In this document: one piece after another, positions 8,631 to 17,232 of the stretch
Layout: each line of letters begins with the position of its first letter
Numbering within the stretch: the first letter of the stretch is position 1
Source of the DNA: Clostridia bacterium
GTDB taxonomy: Bacteria > Bacillota > Clostridia > Oscillospirales > Acutalibacteraceae
Assembly (NCBI GenBank): GCA_900766895.1
Contig: CAAFXF010000047.1
Coordinates: forward strand, 1 to 44,066
Direction of reading: 5' to 3'
DNA: 44,066 nucleotides
Position numbers and translations under genes: made by a program
Notes under the pieces: model-generated
Seen by the model: the letters and a program-made list of their open reading frames with translations, nothing else
Database searches by the model: none
What the model was told of the DNA's origin: nothing

Positions 8631-9109
8631 TTAAGATAACCGTTATTGCTGTTGGCAGGCTAAAGGAAAAATATCTTTGCGATGCTTGTTGTGAATACAT
8701 AAAAAGACTTGGCCTATATTCAAAGCTTAATGTTGTGGAAATTGCAGAGGAGCGTTGCGGTGATAATCCGAGTGCATCTGAAATAGAAAATGTTAAGCAA
8801 AAGGAAGGTCAGCGCATAATTGCAAAAATTCCAAAGGGTGCATTTGTTGTACCTATGTGCATTGAGGGTGTTCAGCTTTCAAGCGAGGATTTTGCAAAAA
8901 AGATTGAGAGCACGGCTGTTGCAGGCTTTGGAGAAATAGTATTTATTATAGGCGGCTCATTTGGTTTATCTGACGAGGTGAAGGCGCTTGGCAATATAAA
9001 GCTTTCGTTTGGCAAGCTGACATTACCGCATCAGCTTATGAGGGTTGTTCTGCTTGAGCAAATATACAGAGCCTTCACTATTCTTAATCACACAAAATAT
9101 CACAAGTGA
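8627..9109 (+). CDS. rlmH: 23S rRNA (pseudouridine(1915)-N(3))-methyltransferase
   Basis: 160 aa SPOUT methyltransferase that N3-methylates pseudouridine 1915 in helix 69 of 23S rRNA on assembled ribosomes. Signature segments are ITVIAVGRLKEKYL at the start, IVFIIGGSFGLSDEVK in the SAM knot, and the C-terminal LPHQLMRVVLLEQIYRAF. Family length is normal. The start overlaps walJ (ATGA), so the pair is translationally coupled. A double-hairpin repeat begins 7 bases after the stop. Confidence 0.95.
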   Translation: MIKITVIAVGRLKEKYLCDACCEYIKRLGLYSKLNVVEIAEERCGDNPSASEIENVKQKEGQRIIAKIPKGAFVVPMCIEGVQLSSEDFAKKIESTAVAGFGEIVFIIGGSFGLSDEVKALGNIKLSFGKLTLPHQLMRVVLLEQIYRAFTILNHTKYHK

Positions 9110-9116
9110 AATATTT

Positions 9117-9173
9117 GGCTCCCTTTATTATAAAGGGAGCTGTCGCATTTTATATGCGACTGAAGGGATAAAA
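9117..9173 (+). repeat. Double-hairpin intergenic repeat (stand-alone copy)
   Basis: Two adjacent hairpins: GCTCCCTTTA/TAAAGGGAGC (9118-9127 and 9131-9140) and GTCGCAT/ATGCGAC (9142-9148 and 9154-9160), then the tail TGAAGGGATAAAA. The same module with different stem bases occurs inside both MITE copies (around 19055-19115 and 43923-43979). I recall similar repeats as common in gut Clostridia, but could not check. Confidence 0.7.
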
Positions 9174-9213
9174 GCGGTATTATCATTTCTCTACGATGCC
9201 GAGGTGTTTTTTA

Positions 9214-9242
9214 TTGCAATAAGGTGTTGAATATATTATAAT
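9214..9242 (+). promoter_or_regulatory. Promoter of the trmN6-like/rsmI/radical SAM operon, predicting a leaderless start
   Basis: TTGCAA (9214-9219), a 17-base spacer and a perfect TATAAT (9237-9242). Transcription should begin about 7 bases after the -10, which is the ATG at 9249. No Shine-Dalgarno sequence precedes that ATG. Confidence 0.6.
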
Positions 9243-9248
9243 AAGCAT

Positions 9249-9992
9249 ATGGAATATAATTATGAAAGATTGTCGGACAATATTAAAATCGCAGTAAGCA
9301 GTGACCACACCTTTGGTACAGATGCAGTTCTTTTATCTCATTTTGCAACTCCTAAGTACAAGGATAAGGCACTCGATATGGGAACGGGCTGTGGCATAAT
9401 ACCCATGCTGTGGCTTCGTGATGACAGGCAGAGCGATATTCATTGTCTTGATATTCAGCAAAAAGCCATTGAGCAGGTTAATGCTTCAATAAAGGTTAAT
9501 AATCTTCAGGACAGGCTCACTCCTCACCTTTGTGATTTGCGAGAGGTCAACAGTGAATTTTCTGCCGAGTGCTTTACCCTTGTTACAATGAATCCACCGT
9601 ACAAGCCGGTTAATACGGGCATTGAGTCGCTGGGTGAAAGTGCAAGGATAGCTCGCCACGAGGTGTGCTGTAATATCGAGGACGCCGTTAAGGCAGGAGC
9701 GTATCTGCTTACCTATATGGGTAGGCTTTGTATGTGCCACCGCCCCGAGCGTTTGGTGGACACCCTTGCAACAATGCGACAGTACAAAATTGAGCCAAAG
9801 CGATTGAGATTTGTTGTTGACAGGCAGGGCGAGGAGCCGTTTTTGTTTTTGGTAGAGGGCAAAAAGGGAGCAAAGCCGTTTTTGCGTGTTGAGCCAACCC
9901 TTGTAATAAAAAATGAGGAGAGCAAATTCACTCCCGAAATGATAGAAATTTACGGCTCATATGCCGACGGATACGAGGATAAAATCAGATAA
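9249..9992 (+). CDS. tRNA1(Val) (adenine(37)-N6)-methyltransferase family protein (YabB/YfiC-like)
   Basis: 247 aa class I SAM-dependent methyltransferase. Motif I is LDMGTGCGIIPML, and the N6-adenine catalytic motif is MNPPYKP. The N-terminal FGTDAVLLSHFA is typical of the TrmN6/YfiC family, which methylates A37 of tRNA-Val in E. coli; the Firmicutes YabB branch lies beside rsmI, exactly as here. The exact tRNA target is therefore inferred. The stop overlaps the rsmI start by one base (TAATG). The ATG lacks a ribosome site, which fits a leaderless transcript. Confidence 0.85.
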   Translation: MEYNYERLSDNIKIAVSSDHTFGTDAVLLSHFATPKYKDKALDMGTGCGIIPMLWLRDDRQSDIHCLDIQQKAIEQVNASIKVNNLQDRLTPHLCDLREVNSEFSAECFTLVTMNPPYKPVNTGIESLGESARIARHEVCCNIEDAVKAGAYLLTYMGRLCMCHRPERLVDTLATMRQYKIEPKRLRFVVDRQGEEPFLFLVEGKKGAKPFLRVEPTLVIKNEESKFTPEMIEIYGSYADGYEDKIR

Positions 9993-10810
9993 TGAGCGGA
10001 AAACTTTATGTTGTAGGTACTCCGATAGGCAATCTTGGCGACCTTTCTCCAAGAGCCGTTCAGGTGCTTAGTGAGGTTGATTTTATTGCAGCCGAGGATA
10101 CCAGAGTGACATTGAAGCTGCTAAATCATTTTGATATAAAAAAAGAAATGATTAGCTACTTTGAGCATAACAAAATTGAACGCGGACAGGCTATTATCAA
10201 TCGTCTTATCAATGGCGAAAGCTGTGCTGTCTGTACAGATGCGGGCATGCCTGCAATATCGGATCCCGGTGAGGATTTGGTAAGGCTTTGCCATGAAAAT
10301 TCAATCACTGTTGAAAGCGTGCCCGGCCCGACAGCCTTTGCAACAGCGCTTGCAATATCGGGTATGAGCACAAGACGTTTTACCTTTGAGGGATTTTTAT
10401 CCGCCAACAAAAAGGAGCGCAGGGAACAGCTTGATGACCTTGCAGATGAGAAACGAACTATGGTTTTTTATGAGGCACCGCACAAGCTTGCACAAACCTT
10501 AAAGGATATGTACAGCGTATTCGGTAACAGAGAGGTTGCTGTTGTTAAGGAGATTACAAAGCTTCACGAAACCGTGATTCGTACCGATTTACGCGACGCA
10601 TCAACTATGTATGATGATGAAAAGCCAAAGGGCGAGTTTGTTATCATTGTAGAGGGCAAAACGCAGGAGGAAAAGGAAATATCGTTTGAAAGAGCAGTTG
10701 AGCAGGCAAGGGCACTTGTTGATGAGGGGATGAGCATAAATTCAGCTTCAAAGCAAATTGCCTCGCTCACCTCCTATAAGAAAAACGATATTTACAAGGC
10801 GTTGCTATGA
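9992..10810 (+). CDS. rsmI: 16S rRNA (cytidine(1402)-2'-O)-methyltransferase
   Basis: 272 aa tetrapyrrole-methylase-fold enzyme that 2'-O-methylates C1402 in the decoding centre of 16S rRNA. It begins LYVVGTPIGNLGDLSPRA and contains AEDTRVTLKLL, CTDAGMPAISDPGEDL and ESVPGPTAFATALAISG, all diagnostic of RsmI. Full length. It starts on the stop of the preceding methyltransferase gene and overlaps the next gene by four bases (ATGA), so the three are one translationally coupled operon. Confidence 0.95.
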   Translation: MSGKLYVVGTPIGNLGDLSPRAVQVLSEVDFIAAEDTRVTLKLLNHFDIKKEMISYFEHNKIERGQAIINRLINGESCAVCTDAGMPAISDPGEDLVRLCHENSITVESVPGPTAFATALAISGMSTRRFTFEGFLSANKKERREQLDDLADEKRTMVFYEAPHKLAQTLKDMYSVFGNREVAVVKEITKLHETVIRTDLRDASTMYDDEKPKGEFVIIVEGKTQEEKEISFERAVEQARALVDEGMSINSASKQIASLTSYKKNDIYKALL

Positions 10811-11688
10811 TATGTAATCAATGTCCGAGAAAATGCAATGTTGACAGGGAAAACGCTTTTGGCTACTGCAAGGCTCCAAATGCCTACAAGCTTGCACGGG
10901 CGTCACTTCATTTTTGGGAGGAGCCCTGCATCAGCGGTAAAAACGGCTCGGGAACAGTTTTCTTCAGCGGATGCAATTTGGGCTGTGTATTTTGTCAAAA
11001 TTACGAGATTAGCCACAACTGTAAGGGTGTTGAGGTCAGTGAGGAAAGGCTTATAAGAATTTTTGAGCACCTTGTTGATGAAGGAGCAAATAACATTAAT
11101 CTTGTAAACCCGACTCATTATGCCGTTGGGCTTGCACATACCCTTAAAAAGTATAAGCCCCCTGTTCCTGTTGTGTATAATACATCCGGATACGATAGCG
11201 TGGATACCTTAAGACTGCTTGACGGACTTGTGGATATTTACCTGCCTGATTTTAAGTATATACGAAACGACAGGGCATTAAGGTACAGCAGGGCAGAGGA
11301 TTATCCTCAATTTGCGATGTCTGCCTTGAGGGAAATGAAAAGGCAGGTAGGCGATGACGTGTTTGACGAAAACGGAATAATGAAAAGGGGAATGATTATC
11401 CGTCATCTTGTTTTGCCGGGCAACACAAATTCTTCTATTCAGGCTCTTGACTATTTGGCAGAAAATTTCGGTGATACATATATTTCCGTTATGGCACAGT
11501 ACGTTCCTTGTACGGATTTGTCCGATTACAAGGAGATTAATCGCAAAATTACCGAGCGAGAGTACGACAAGGTTGTAAATCACATACTTGATTTGGGACT
11601 TGAAAAGGTGTTTTTGCAAACGCTTGAATCTGCAACAGAGGATTATATACCCGATTTTGATTTAAGCGGAATTGTTGATTTGGAATAA
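10807..11688 (+). CDS. Radical SAM protein, PflX-like (pyruvate formate-lyase-activating-enzyme-related)
   Basis: 293 aa. The radical SAM motif is SGCNLGCVFCQN (CxxxCxxC, near residues 56-63). An extra N-terminal cysteine cluster, CNQCPRKC, occupies residues 3-10 and could bind a second metal centre. The whole protein fits the PflX/COG1313 group, whose substrate is not established. It is oxygen sensitive in principle, consistent with an anaerobe. It overlaps the end of rsmI by an ATGA junction, a context that gives no clear role. Confidence 0.82.
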   Translation: MICNQCPRKCNVDRENAFGYCKAPNAYKLARASLHFWEEPCISGKNGSGTVFFSGCNLGCVFCQNYEISHNCKGVEVSEERLIRIFEHLVDEGANNINLVNPTHYAVGLAHTLKKYKPPVPVVYNTSGYDSVDTLRLLDGLVDIYLPDFKYIRNDRALRYSRAEDYPQFAMSALREMKRQVGDDVFDENGIMKRGMIIRHLVLPGNTNSSIQALDYLAENFGDTYISVMAQYVPCTDLSDYKEINRKITEREYDKVVNHILDLGLEKVFLQTLESATEDYIPDFDLSGIVDLE

Positions 11689-11731
11689 AGATTGTGTTAA
11701 TATACAATTAAAAATAAAGGAGAATATTATT

Positions 11732-12163
11732 ATGAAAAAGTTTTTTGAGGAATTCAGAGCATTTATTGCAAAGGGAAATGTTCTTGATATGGCAGTCGGT
11801 GTTATCATCGGCGGTGCGTTCGGTTCTGTCGTTTCAGGCCTTACCGACAACATTATTCAGCCTCTTCTCAACTGCATCGGCGGTGCAGAGGTTCAGGGTA
11901 AAATCCAGCTGTTCGGCACGGAAAACTACCTTGATTACGGTGCATTTATTTCTGCAATTATCAATTTCTTAATTATGGCTTTTGTTGTGTTCCTTATCGT
12001 AAAGTCTGTCAGCAGGGTATCGGAGGCTGCACAAAAGCTTTCGAAGAAGGAAGAAGAGGAAGCACCTGCACCTACAACAAAGGTTTGTCCTTATTGCAAG
12101 AGCGAGATTGATATTGAAGCAGTTAAGTGCCCTCATTGCACATCTGATATAATAGAAAAGTAA
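11732..12163 (+). CDS. mscL: Large-conductance mechanosensitive channel with C-terminal zinc-ribbon-like tail
   Basis: 143 aa. Pentameric membrane safety valve that opens under hypo-osmotic membrane tension. The N-terminal FFEEFRAFIAKGNVLDMAVG helix and first membrane helix VGVIIGGAFGSVVSGLT match MscL, and the second helix is near residues 75-95. After an acidic KKEEEEAPAP linker the tail has two CxxC knuckles (CPYC and CPHC), a probable zinc ribbon absent from E. coli MscL. The ATG at 11732 follows AAAGGAGA and suits the family start, so I reject the longer frame from 11672. Confidence 0.93.
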   Translation: MKKFFEEFRAFIAKGNVLDMAVGVIIGGAFGSVVSGLTDNIIQPLLNCIGGAEVQGKIQLFGTENYLDYGAFISAIINFLIMAFVVFLIVKSVSRVSEAAQKLSKKEEEEAPAPTTKVCPYCKSEIDIEAVKCPHCTSDIIEK

Positions 12164-12192
12164 TAGTTTTATTCTAAAAGGGGTAACACAAT

Positions 12193-13116
12193 ATGATAAA
12201 AAAAGAGTATACGTATAAGAGCTCATCAGGTATTTGTGACATTAAGGCTTGGCAGTGGGCACCCGAGGGTGAGGTTAAGGCTGTTATACAAATGCATCAC
12301 GGTATGGCAGAATATACACACAGATACCGCAATTTCATCTCTGCGTTTACCGAGCGCGGATATGCGGTGTTTATGAACGATATGCTTGGTCACGGTCACT
12401 CTAATGAAAATCCGGATTTGCTTGGATATTTCGGTGATAAGGACGGATATAAGAATATTATAGCCGACGCCAAGGCATTAACCGATATTGCAAAGGCAGA
12501 ATATCCCGACAAGAAGTTTATTATCGCAGGTCATTCAATGGGCTCTCTTGTAATGAGGTGCTATATTAACGAGTACGGCTGTGATTTTGACGGTGCCATC
12601 TTTATCGGCACGGCAGGGCCAACGCCTATCGCAAAGGCGGGTATTCCTATTATGAAGGCTGTTGGAGCACTTAAGGGAAAGAAGCATCACAGCAGTTTTC
12701 TAAATAAAATTTCTCTTGGTGCATATGATAAGCCGTTTGAGCACAGAACTCATTACGATTGGGGTATGCGTGACATAAACGAGGTTGATGAATATGTAAA
12801 TGACCCATTGTGCGGCTTTTTGTTTACCGTTGCAGGATTTATGGATTTGAGTCAGCTCACCATTCAGTGTAACGAGCCGCAATGGTACGAGAATGTTGAC
12901 AAAAACGTTCCTGTGCTTCTTACAAGCGGTGATATGGACCCTGTCGGAAATTTCGGCAAGGGTGTAACAGAGGTTTACAGACGCTTAATTGAAACCGACC
13001 ATAAGAATGTCAGCCTTAAGCTTTACCACGATGCTCGTCACGAAATCCTCAACGAGATTAACAAGGCAGAGGTTTATGACGATATTGAAAAGTGGATTGA
13101 GGAGAATGTTCTTTGA
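12193..13116 (+). CDS. Alpha/beta hydrolase, monoacylglycerol lipase / lysophospholipase-like
   Basis: 307 aa. Serine hydrolase probably acting on monoacylglycerols or lysophospholipids; the substrate is not determined by sequence. It has an HHGMAEYTHRY oxyanion-loop segment, the nucleophile elbow IAGHSMGSLVM near residue 116, and candidate triad partners Asp (SGDMDPVG) and His (DARHEILNE). No signal peptide, so cytoplasmic. An AAAGGGG ribosome site precedes the ATG. The stop shares one base with the tatD start. Confidence 0.85.
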   Translation: MIKKEYTYKSSSGICDIKAWQWAPEGEVKAVIQMHHGMAEYTHRYRNFISAFTERGYAVFMNDMLGHGHSNENPDLLGYFGDKDGYKNIIADAKALTDIAKAEYPDKKFIIAGHSMGSLVMRCYINEYGCDFDGAIFIGTAGPTPIAKAGIPIMKAVGALKGKKHHSSFLNKISLGAYDKPFEHRTHYDWGMRDINEVDEYVNDPLCGFLFTVAGFMDLSQLTIQCNEPQWYENVDKNVPVLLTSGDMDPVGNFGKGVTEVYRRLIETDHKNVSLKLYHDARHEILNEINKAEVYDDIEKWIEENVL

Positions 13117-13883
13117 TGTACACCAACATTTTTGATACTCACGCACATTATGACGATGAAGCCTTTGACAGCGACAGAGAATTGCTCATTTCGTCGCTCA
13201 AGGACAAGGGCGTTGTGGGTATAGTCAGCTGTGGATGTGATATTTCATCTACCGTTGCAAATCAAAATTTATCGCATAGCTTTGATGATTTTTACTTTGC
13301 AGCAGGCTTTCATCCCGAAAATCTTGAAGATTTTTCTGTTAAAGATTTGGGAAAATTAGAGCCTTTTTTTGCAGATGAAAAGTGTGTTGCCGTTGGTGAA
13401 ATCGGTCTTGATTATCATTGGATGACCTCAACAAAGGAAAAGCAAAAGGAATTTTTTGTTGCTCAAATTGAGCTTGCAGGTGAAAAAGGTCTTCCTGTCA
13501 TTGTGCACGATAGGGAGGCGCACGGCGACACTCTTGACATACTTAAGGCAACCAAGCCAAAAGGGGTTTTGCATTGCTTTTCAGGCTCGGTTGAAATGGC
13601 GAGAGAGGTCATAAAGCTTGGTATGTTTGTTGGATTTAACGGTGTTGCAACCTTTAAGAATGCCCGAAAAATTCCGGAAATCATAAAGGAAATTCCGCTT
13701 GAAAGAATTGTGCTTGAAACGGATTGTCCGTATCTTGCGCCCGAGCCTCATAGGGGGAAGCGAAACGATTCCTCATTTATTCCGTTTATCGCACAGCGCA
13801 TAGGTGAAATTCTCGGTATTTCGGCGCAAGAGGTTTTGAATGTAACAAACAAAAATGCAAGTGCATTGTACAATTTAACTTGA
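13116..13883 (+). CDS. tatD: TatD-family metal-dependent hydrolase (DNase)
   Basis: 255 aa. TIM-barrel metallohydrolase of the TatD/YcfH family, with 3'-5' DNase activity in characterised members. Motifs are FDTHAHYDDEAF, VAVGEIGLDYHW, VLHCFSGSVEMA and LETDCPYLAPEPHRGKRN, carrying the two-metal ligands. The ATG at 13116 overlaps the previous stop (TGATG) and is preferred to the TTG at 13113. Last gene of the plus-strand run, followed by a strong hairpin terminator. Confidence 0.9.
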   Translation: MYTNIFDTHAHYDDEAFDSDRELLISSLKDKGVVGIVSCGCDISSTVANQNLSHSFDDFYFAAGFHPENLEDFSVKDLGKLEPFFADEKCVAVGEIGLDYHWMTSTKEKQKEFFVAQIELAGEKGLPVIVHDREAHGDTLDILKATKPKGVLHCFSGSVEMAREVIKLGMFVGFNGVATFKNARKIPEIIKEIPLERIVLETDCPYLAPEPHRGKRNDSSFIPFIAQRIGEILGISAQEVLNVTNKNASALYNLT

Positions 13884-13892
13884 AATAAAAAA

Positions 13893-13923
13893 CAGGACAT
13901 CAAAAAAGATGTCCTGATTTTTT
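13893..13923. terminator. Bidirectional intrinsic terminator
   Basis: Perfect 9-bp stem CAGGACATC/GATGTCCTG (13893-13901 and 13908-13916) with a six-A loop. It is flanked by T on the plus side and A on the left, serving tatD and the convergent SIS-domain gene. Confidence 0.8.
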
Positions 13924-14956
13924 ATGCTGATTTTTCGGTTGCGGTCGGAGTTGTGTAAATTTCAAGTATTGTTTGCTCAAGCGCTGTCAGTATTGTTATT
14001 GGATTAAACAGAGGTATGCTGTCGTCAACCGTTACCACTCCGTCAGCTATTCCAAGCTCCTGTGCTGTGTTTTTCGTTGTATATATGACAGTGCTTGGGC
14101 ATTGCTCTCTTATACTGTTTAGGTGGTATGCAGATATTTTTGTTGATGCGTTACTGCTGATTATGGGAATAATAAGTGCTCCGTCTAAATCTGTGCAGGA
14201 TGTCGGCACATCGTATATCGGTACTGCAAATGCAGGCGCTCCGGTCATTATTCTGAATTCCTGTGCCACCGCCTTTGCAATGGCGTTATCGGTTGAGTAT
14301 CCGCAAAAGATTACCGTGGAGAATTTTGATATATATTCACCAACCCCCTGAAGCTCCTTTTGACTGTTTGGAGTGAAGGATTGCTTGCCCGGCAGCATTT
14401 GAGCAAGCTTTAATGCCACACTCATATTTATCTTCGACATTCTGCCGAGGATGTTGCCGATGTGTATTCCAAGCATAGCAATGGCAAGATATTCTGATTG
14501 AAAGGTGCATATTCCGTCACCGCACTCTGCGGGTACAACCTTGGATTTGCACATTTTTCCAAGCGGTGAGTCGGGCCTTGTGACAGCTATTATTCTTGCT
14601 GAGTTTGCGTTAGCTCTTTTAACTGCACAAATTGTATCGTTATCATCGCCGTCAAGTGATACGGCTATTACAAGAACATCACGGTACAGAACACCGCGAG
14701 TGCCCATCAAAAGCGGAGAGGGGATTGCCTGCGTGGGTAAATCCGTTAACAGCTCCATATTGTGTGCCATAGCCTGTGCAGAAAAGTAGGATTGCCCTGT
14801 GCCTGTAAGTATTATTTGAGTAATGCCCTTTAGGGTGTGCCTGCTTGTTTTTATGTTAGGTAGGTACAGCTTGTCGTTTTGTATTACTCTGTCTAAAAAA
14901 TTCTTTATTGAGTCGGGTATATCCTTTAACTCGGTTTTGTAAATGCTGTCGGTCAT
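13922..14956 (-). CDS. SIS-domain sugar isomerase-like protein
   Basis: 344 aa with two SIS (sugar isomerase) domains, arranged as in the isomerase half of GlmS and in AgaS/FrlB-type enzymes. The first phosphosugar loop is LTGTGQSYFSAQA near residue 50, and the second is IFCGYSTDNAIAKAVAQEF near residue 215. There is no glutaminase domain. It likely binds or converts a ketose/aldose phosphate or deglycates an amino sugar; the substrate is unknown. Its start overlaps the spoIIE stop by four bases (ATGA), so its translation is tied to a sporulation gene. Confidence 0.75.
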   Translation of the reverse strand: MTDSIYKTELKDIPDSIKNFLDRVIQNDKLYLPNIKTSRHTLKGITQIILTGTGQSYFSAQAMAHNMELLTDLPTQAIPSPLLMGTRGVLYRDVLVIAVSLDGDDNDTICAVKRANANSARIIAVTRPDSPLGKMCKSKVVPAECGDGICTFQSEYLAIAMLGIHIGNILGRMSKINMSVALKLAQMLPGKQSFTPNSQKELQGVGEYISKFSTVIFCGYSTDNAIAKAVAQEFRIMTGAPAFAVPIYDVPTSCTDLDGALIIPIISSNASTKISAYHLNSIREQCPSTVIYTTKNTAQELGIADGVVTVDDSIPLFNPITILTALEQTILEIYTTPTATEKSA

Positions 14957-17064
14957 TTGTTTCGCTCCAATCTTGCAATAATTATGCTCATATCGTCAAT
15001 CTTTTTGTCTTTCATTTTTTCCAATGCCTTTTCCAAAATGTAGTCGGCACCCTCCTGTGCACCGCTTGGCATATTGCCAAGCTCACCTTTGAGCCAATCG
15101 TCGCCAAGGTCTGTTATGCCGTCGCTCATCAGCAAAATGCTGTCGTCAACTCCAAGCACGGCAGTACGCTTTGCAAATTCTATTCCTCGTAAAATCCCTG
15201 CGGGCATAGATGTCAGCTCGCACTTTGTCAGTCTGTTGTTTTTGATGATGTAGCTTGCGGGCGCACCTGCCTTGAACAGCTCGCACTTGCCTGTAAAAAG
15301 GTCAATGTTGGCAATGTCGAGGGTTGCAAGGCTTTCGTCGTTGGATTTTACAAGCAGGGCAGAGTTGACTATTTTTAATGCGGAATCAAAGCCAAAGCCT
15401 GCGTTGATAAGCCTTGAAAGTAATCCTGCACCCATAGCGCCGTCAAGAGCGGCACGACTGCCCTTGCCCATTCCGTCACTTATTATCAAAATAGAATGTC
15501 CCTTGCTGTCGTTAATAATCTTGATTGTATCACCGCAAAGCTCGCCCTCGGCGCTGTGCTGTGCAAAGCCTACCTCGAGCGAGTAGCTCGGCTTTTCAAA
15601 AAACGACAGCATGGTGTCGTCCTTAAAGCTTGTAATTCTGCCGTTGTCAAAATATCTGTTGCAGATTTTTCCTATTTCTTCCTTAAGGTGAGGATTACTC
15701 AAATCCTTGCTTTTGGAATTAGTTAAAATCTCAACTCTCATTCTGCCGTATTTGTCAAGTATGGCAGAAATATTTGACGGGTATATGTCATATTCTCCAA
15801 GCAATCTGCGTATTTTGTTGCTTGCCGTGGAATCAAAAATTTCTGCCTCGCTGAATTCGTGGGCAAGGTCGTTTAACATGCCCGATATGGAAATAAACTG
15901 GTCGGAGGCAACCATTCGAATTTGATTTGTTTTTTCAAGAATAACCTCCTTGGTAACGTATTCCTCGGGGGTCATATATTCCTTTTCCTCCTCGTTTTTC
16001 CTGCGGGTGACATCATTTATTCGCTCGCGCACCTGGTCAACACTGTCGGATATTGCCGCCATGGCATTTGAGGCAAAACGAAGCTTCAGCACAAGATTTT
16101 GCCTTAATGTACCGTCGGGAGGGAGGTCTGCACCCGATTCAAAGAAGGTCTCGATTTTATCGGTTAAGCCTGTCGGCAAAAGCACAAACGCAAGTGTGCC
16201 TATAAGTCCGTCAAGGAATAGCGATATTCCCATATCTCCACCCGATGCAATAGCAAAAAATGTTAAAGAGCATAGGTATGCACCTGCGGTTACAAAAACG
16301 GATTGTACAGTAAACAGACCTGCTATAAGTGCCGAAAAGCCGTATGCACCGCATAATATCGAGGTGTTTTTGTTGCCTATGCCAAGTGCGAAGCCGAGTG
16401 TCAGCGAAAGCAAAATGCCGAGCCTCTCGCCTCCATAGTGCAGTGCGATTAATATTATCCCCGTGGCAATTATTCTTATAGGATGTATTCTCCAAATTGC
16501 GAGACCGTCAAGGCTTAAAAACAGGGTTGCACCCGAAATAATTATGCACACAAGGTCATTTATGGGCAGAGCCTTAAAGCGTATTTGCCTGTAATTTGCG
16601 TTTATTGCCCTGTAATAAAAATAGGATATGCCTGCCGTAAGCAATGCCTCTGCTATCAGTAATATATATTCGCCTGCTTCGGCAGAGGTTCTTATTTTTA
16701 CAAATGCACCTGTTACAAGATTGGCAAAAACCGCAACCGCCACACAGTAGGACGGTATATGGTAAAGGTCAAGCAGTTCTGTTAAAAATGCGCCGAGTCC
16801 TGCAATCAAAGCTGCACAAAGGTACCGTATGCTGTTTACCGAAAATCCAAAGACAAGATAGCCAAGTATTGCACCTATTGCGGAAAATATGTAGCCCTTC
16901 TTTTTTGACACGGCGACAAATGCTATCCCAAACGGCTTTATATCATATATTGCTCCACCGAGTGCCGATATTAATCCGGCAAAAAAATATCCGCCGTATA
17001 TACCTACCTGCTTAAATCCTTCCTTGCCGATGCTGTCCTTGATTTTGCTTTTGAATCTAACTTC
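14953..17064 (-). CDS. spoIIE: Stage II sporulation protein E, membrane PP2C phosphatase
   Basis: 703 aa from the ATG at 17064 (714 aa from 17097). SpoIIE dephosphorylates SpoIIAA-P and so releases sigma F in the forespore; it also acts at the polar septum. The first 300 residues hold about ten membrane helices, then a regulatory linker, then the PP2C domain with IISDGMGKGSRAA, PASYIIKNNRLTK and LLMSDGITDLG. The inner start is preferred because AGG lies 6 bases before it, while the outer ATG has no ribosome site and would sit only about 4 bases from the predicted transcript start. Shorter than the B. subtilis protein (827 aa). It shows the organism can sporulate. Confidence 0.93.
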   Translation of the reverse strand, partial: EVRFKSKIKDSIGKEGFKQVGIYGGYFFAGLISALGGAIYDIKPFGIAFVAVSKKKGYIFSAIGAILGYLVFGFSVNSIRYLCAALIAGLGAFLTELLDLYHIPSYCVAVAVFANLVTGAFVKIRTSAEAGEYILLIAEALLTAGISYFYYRAINANYRQIRFKALPINDLVCIIISGATLFLSLDGLAIWRIHPIRIIATGIILIALHYGGERLGILLSLTLGFALGIGNKNTSILCGAYGFSALIAGLFTVQSVFVTAGAYLCSLTFFAIASGGDMGISLFLDGLIGTLAFVLLPTGLTDKIETFFESGADLPPDGTLRQNLVLKLRFASNAMAAISDSVDQVRERINDVTRRKNEEEKEYMTPEEYVTKEVILEKTNQIRMVASDQFISISGMLNDLAHEFSEAEIFDSTASNKIRRLLGEYDIYPSNISAILDKYGRMRVEILTNSKSKDLSNPHLKEEIGKICNRYFDNGRITSFKDDTMLSFFEKPSYSLEVGFAQHSAEGELCGDTIKIINDSKGHSILIISDGMGKGSRAALDGAMGAGLLSRLINAGFGFDSALKIVNSALLVKSNDESLATLDIANIDLFTGKCELFKAGAPASYIIKNNRLTKCELTSMPAGILRGIEFAKRTAVLGVDDSILLMSDGITDLGDDWLKGELGNMPSGAQEGADYILEKALEKMKDKKIDDMSIIIARLERNK

Positions 17065-17107
17065 CATTTTTAACCTAAACCCTAATTTTTTCTTCATTAT
17101 TTACTGC

Positions 17108-17140
17108 ATTATATATTAGGATAAGCGAAAAAAATGTCAT
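17108..17140 (-). promoter_or_regulatory. spoIIE promoter with 21-base spacer
   Basis: On the minus strand, ATGACA (17140-17135), a 21-base spacer and TATAAT (17113-17108). Sigma-A promoters with over-long spacers (about 21-22 bases) are known for B. subtilis spoIIE and spoIIG, where Spo0A-P activates them. I do not see a clean Spo0A box here. Confidence 0.5.
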
Positions 17141-17165
17141 AAACGGTTGGTGCACAAAAATTTAG

Positions 17166-17194
17166 TTGAAATTAATTGTGCTATGTGATAAAAT
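17166..17194 (+). promoter_or_regulatory. Promoter of the ABC-F gene
   Basis: TTGAAA (17166-17171), 17-base spacer, TAAAAT (17189-17194). It diverges from the spoIIE promoter and gives a leader of about 30 bases containing AAAGGTGAGG. Confidence 0.7.
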
Positions 17195-17232
17195 ACTGTG
17201 GATTGTGAATAATTGAAAGGTGAGGTATAGTT

